Under the pieces are notes generated by a model. It searched no databases. It had not been told where the DNA came from and worked only from the letters and a program-made list of their open reading frames with translations. The translations under genes were made by a program, and so were the position numbers. From Bacteroidota bacterium (GTDB lineage Bacteria > Bacteroidota > Ignavibacteria > UBA10030 > UBA8401), in NCBI GenBank assembly GCA_025355705.1, contig JANXZD010000093.1:1-6751 (forward strand): a stretch of DNA of 6,751 nucleotides, written 5' to 3'. Each line of letters begins with the position of its first letter. The first letter of the stretch is position 1. Below are positions 4,536 through 6,751 of the stretch, in pieces.

Positions 4536-6326
4536 TTATTTCTTTTTTACTTCCGATGAGCTGACGGCTTCTTTCTTCGGGGATTCCTTATCCATTTTTT
4601 CTTTGATCACCATTGCAAGAAGTGTGTTGACCAACGATCCGCCTCCGTCAATGGACCCGCCGCCCCCCGCAATGATCTCCGGAACAAGTTTCTGTCCGCT
4701 GGTACTGAGTGCGCGTGCAACTTCGATGGCTGCGTAATTTCCGGATTCCATCGATTGGATCTTCATCTTGATGACATCCGCTTCGGACATACCGACCGCT
4801 TTGATCTTCTCACCTTCAGCGGCGCCGACCGTTTTTAACACCATCGCATCGGCATCGGCGTTGACCGTTTTGGATTTCGCTTCACCTTCCGCTTTTTTCA
4901 CAGCAGCTTGCGCTTCGTATTCGTTGATCTGAACTTTCCGTTCCGCATCAACAACACGCGCCTGTGTATCGGCAAGTGCTTTTGCCTGCTGAAGGTCTTT
5001 GCGGACACCTTCGGCTTCGCGCTGAGTTTGATATGTCACTTTTTCCTGCTCGGCAATTTTCCTGTCGGTCAATGTCTTCATCAGATCTTCCGGAGGAACG
5101 ATATCACCGATGAGCGTATCGACTGCGCCGACGTTGTAATCCTGCAATGCTTTCGATATGCTCTGCCGCGCATCTTCCTGTCGCTCTTTTCTTTTTTTCA
5201 GGAATTCAATGACGTCAGAACCCTGCGCAGCATTCCTGAAATAATTTCCGATCGTCGGCTCGAGTACCTGTGTGACAAGATTCGCAACACTGCCAAACCG
5301 TGCGATCACTTTGGGCGCATCGGTGCGCGGAATATGGATGATCTGACTGACATCAAGATTGAACTTGAACCCGTCCGATGAACGGACAGTGATGGTGGAA
5401 AGTTTTTCATCGAGCTTATGTGCTTCCGTTTTTCCGGTCGCCCAGTTCAACACAACGTTCGCCGTTGGTACAATTTCTACTTTGTGAGTGAAAGGATTGA
5501 TCGGATATTTTCCCGGATCGAGCGGATCGACCCAGACACCTTTTTGTCCTTTAATGACAAGATTGCCATGTTTGAACGCTTCACCCGTAACATCGATCCC
5601 TTTTTCGCCGACATAGGCAATAACAACACCGACATTTGCGATCGGAACAGTCGTCATATCCATTGTTTCCACCGTTGCGAAACGGGGATTGATGAAGTAC
5701 CGTCCTGCAAGCATCACCTGTTCCTGCAATCCTTTGAACCCCCCGCTGTCGATGAACGCCTGTGCATCCTGGAACATATTATGTCCCGGAACTTCTTTTC
5801 CCGCGATCTCATCTTTAACGAGAGATTTTCCCTCTTTTGTTGTCACCACACCGACCTTGTTATCTTCGATCTCCAGCACTTTTTCTTCCACAACAGAAAA
5901 AATTGCCGAATTGATGCGGTACGTTCCGGGAGGAATGATGGTGATCTGCGGACCGCGCTCTCCGCCGTTGGCTAAAAATGCCCGCGCATTCTGAAATGAA
6001 TCACACTCAACGCGCCGTGCAAGAACGTGTCCGTCGGTCAACGGTTTTCCGTCTTTCGATTCCACGATACCGATGAATCCTTCACGGATGGTTTTGAATT
6101 TTTCGATCATAATATCATACTGCCATGGCCAGAGAAGCATGTGCAGTCCCGGGGCGAGTGTATCCGCCTGATATCCCGCTTCGCCGTTCATTGCAATGAT
6201 CGCACCGTCCGGAAGCGTGCGGAATTTTCCGACGATGACGAATCGCTTGTTCACAACGCCGATGGAATCGTTCGGGATGATGATGATACCGAAGATCCGC
6301 AGCACAAGTTTATACGAAACGATCAA
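4536..6326 (-). CDS. Flotillin-like SPFH/band-7 membrane protein (open frame after an in-frame stop)
   Basis: The open frame gives 596 residues. A hydrophobic N-terminus (about 1-17, LRIFGIIIIP) anchors it in the membrane. Three related segments of about 70 residues follow (about 83-155, 158-225, 232-290), each with a G[IV]V start and a PGTYxIN-like end. An SPFH-type region (about 285-430) precedes a long Ala/Glu/Lys/Gln-rich coiled coil (about 420-520, AERKVQINEYEAQAAVKKAEGEAK) as in flotillins. The end has a glycine-rich stretch (554-564) and a lysine-rich tail. Flotillins form large membrane-bound oligomers that organise lipid domains and membrane proteins. Partners are unknown here; no NfeD gene is visible. 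The TTG start at 6326 has no ribosome binding site. The natural start appears to be the ATG at 6380, from which a TGA at codon 12 interrupts the frame. Single-gene unit ending in a terminator; stop TAA. Confidence 0.88.
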   Translation of the reverse strand: MIVSYKLVLRIFGIIIIPNDSIGVVNKRFVIVGKFRTLPDGAIIAMNGEAGYQADTLAPGLHMLLWPWQYDIMIEKFKTIREGFIGIVESKDGKPLTDGHVLARRVECDSFQNARAFLANGGERGPQITIIPPGTYRINSAIFSVVEEKVLEIEDNKVGVVTTKEGKSLVKDEIAGKEVPGHNMFQDAQAFIDSGGFKGLQEQVMLAGRYFINPRFATVETMDMTTVPIANVGVVIAYVGEKGIDVTGEAFKHGNLVIKGQKGVWVDPLDPGKYPINPFTHKVEIVPTANVVLNWATGKTEAHKLDEKLSTITVRSSDGFKFNLDVSQIIHIPRTDAPKVIARFGSVANLVTQVLEPTIGNYFRNAAQGSDVIEFLKKRKERQEDARQSISKALQDYNVGAVDTLIGDIVPPEDLMKTLTDRKIAEQEKVTYQTQREAEGVRKDLQQAKALADTQARVVDAERKVQINEYEAQAAVKKAEGEAKSKTVNADADAMVLKTVGAAEGEKIKAVGMSEADVIKMKIQSMESGNYAAIEVARALSTSGQKLVPEIIAGGGGSIDGGGSLVNTLLAMVIKEKMDKESPKKEAVSSSEVKKK

Positions 6327-6380
6327 ACCGGCAAACAGACCGAGTCACCAGTAAGAACTGAGAAGATCCAAGATGTTCAT
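6327..6380 (-). pseudogene. Original N-terminal codons of the SPFH gene, interrupted by TGA
   Basis: The minus strand from ATG at 6378-6380 reads MNILDLLSSYW, then TGA at 6345-6347, then LGLFAG and directly into the open frame at 6326. GGAGAG stands six bases before this ATG, the only good ribosome binding site for the gene. The segment after the TGA is hydrophobic and completes the membrane anchor. The codon before it is TGG, so TGGTGA probably derives from TGGTGG (Trp-Trp). Trp codons elsewhere in the window's genes are TGG with no other internal TGA, so general reassignment of TGA is not supported. A sequencing error, a real nonsense mutation, or readthrough/reinitiation remain possible. 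Confidence 0.75.
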
Positions 6381-6438
6381 AATGCTCTCCAAGATAGGAT
6401 GAATTCAGAAAGAGGAATTTCTTTCCGTAGAACTATAA

Positions 6439-6446
6439 CAAAGATA
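6439..6446 (-). promoter_or_regulatory. Possible -10/-7 element of the SPFH gene
   Basis: The minus strand reads TATCTTTG, an exact match to the TAnnTTTG element of Bacteroidota promoters, about 58 bases before the ATG at 6380. No TTG stands at the expected upstream spacing, so support is partial. Confidence 0.3.
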
Positions 6447-6631
6447 CGGAGGATTGTTCTCCGGGTTTATAAAAATATTATAAAATTATTTGGTCGTTGT
6501 TGGGAACTAATTTTATCCGGTATTGAATTTATCGGAATTTTGAGGCTTTTGAAATTACAGCGGACAGTGTTGTCTTTTTCTTTCTAAGAATAAACCAAAC
6601 CGCCACAGTGCAAAGAACGCAAATAAATGAA

Positions 6632-6689
6632 GTGTCATTACAGGGAGTGACGCGTTTCGCGTCACGACGAAACAATCTGCTTGCGCAGA
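6632..6689. repeat. REP-like element with two hairpins
   Basis: The sequence opens TGTCATTACAGGGAGTGACG and continues into GACGAAACAATCTG, close to the dispersed bacterial repeat TGTCATTGCGAGGAG...CGACGAAGCAATCTG. It contains two perfect hairpins: GTGACGCG-TTT-CGCGTCAC (6647-6665) and TCTGC-TTGC-GCAGA (6676-6689). The closing arm expected of the complete palindrome is not visible, so the copy may be partial. Confidence 0.6.
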
Positions 6690-6706
6690 GGGAAAATATA
6701 AAAACC

Positions 6707-6731
6707 CCGTCATGCTGACGGATGTCAGCAT
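6707..6731. repeat. Palindrome with two mutually exclusive hairpins
   Basis: CCGTCA-TGC-TGACGG (6707-6721) and ATGCTGAC-GGAT-GTCAGCAT (6712-6731) are both perfect and share bases, so only one can form at a time. The CCGTCATGCTGA...TCAGCATCTTTC layout resembles another dispersed repeat type of Bacteroidota-group genomes. A regulatory switch for a gene beyond the right edge is possible but unsupported. Confidence 0.6.
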
Positions 6732-6751
6732 CTTTCAAAAAAACTTTGTCA

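Larger units (their letters stand above)
6381..6751. other. Intergenic region upstream of the SPFH gene
   Basis: I see no credible gene in these about 370 bases. The part next to the SPFH gene (about 6381-6600) is AT-rich and holds its ribosome binding site and probable promoter. The outer part (about 6632-6740) is a cluster of short perfect hairpins that look like intergenic repeats. Confidence 0.6.

Noticed and set aside
4908..5994. Long plus-strand frames opposite the SPFH gene
   Set aside because: Rich in Phe, Arg, Cys and Asp as expected from the complement of the coding strand; the minus-strand protein has clear family features.
6345..6347. TGA read as selenocysteine or as a reassigned Trp codon
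   Set aside because: No selenoprotein context is visible. Trp codons seen in the other genes are TGG and no other internal TGA occurs, so a general code change is not supported.
6027..6738. Frames over the SPFH upstream region (plus 6027-6587, minus 6529-6738)
   Set aside because: The first mirrors the SPFH gene and its leader. The second runs through AT-rich sequence and a repeat, with no ribosome binding site or motif.

Overview
The window looks like a chromosomal piece of a bacterium of moderate, slightly AT-leaning base composition, probably from the Bacteroidota/Chlorobiota side of the tree (Ignavibacteria-like). That placement is inference. It rests on palindromic intergenic repeats of the TGTCATTTCGAA...TTCGGAATGACA and CATGCTGA...TCAGCAT type and on the mix of gene families. 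Clear Shine-Dalgarno sites (AAGGAAAG, GGAGGATG, GAGGAG) and a perfect TATAAT box argue against a typical Bacteroidales genome. Every complete gene here ends in TAA.

Left third (1-2640, minus strand): a compact polyketide operon read right to left. It holds a type III polyketide synthase, a class I SAM-dependent methyltransferase coupled to it by a TAATG overlap, and a FAD-dependent oxidoreductase of the geranylgeranyl-reductase type that runs off the left edge. The oxidoreductase has no ATG where one is expected; the best start is a rare ATT. Together the three would make an aromatic or pyrone polyketide from an acyl starter, methylate it, and oxidise or reduce it. The order synthase-methyltransferase-flavoprotein resembles the srsABC phenolic-lipid operon of Streptomyces.

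Middle (2641-4504): an intergenic stretch with a long inverted repeat, a small plus-strand gene of unknown function (79 aa), and an approximately 104-bp cloverleaf-like palindromic repeat. Then come a short minus-strand GIY-YIG-like protein with its own promoter and a possible 9-codon leader, a bidirectional terminator, and a minus-strand gene for a small exported helical protein.

Right third (4478-6751): a terminator, then a large minus-strand gene for a membrane-anchored flotillin/SPFH-type protein. Its natural ATG and ribosome binding site are followed by an in-frame TGA at codon 12, so the open frame begins only at a TTG 18 codons in. The last 370 bases hold its promoter region and a cluster of short perfect hairpins that look like further intergenic repeats.

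No RNA genes, CRISPR arrays or transposase genes were seen. The most unusual items are the polyketide operon, the two single-base irregularities at gene starts (ATT for ATG, TGA for TGG), and the structured repeats.
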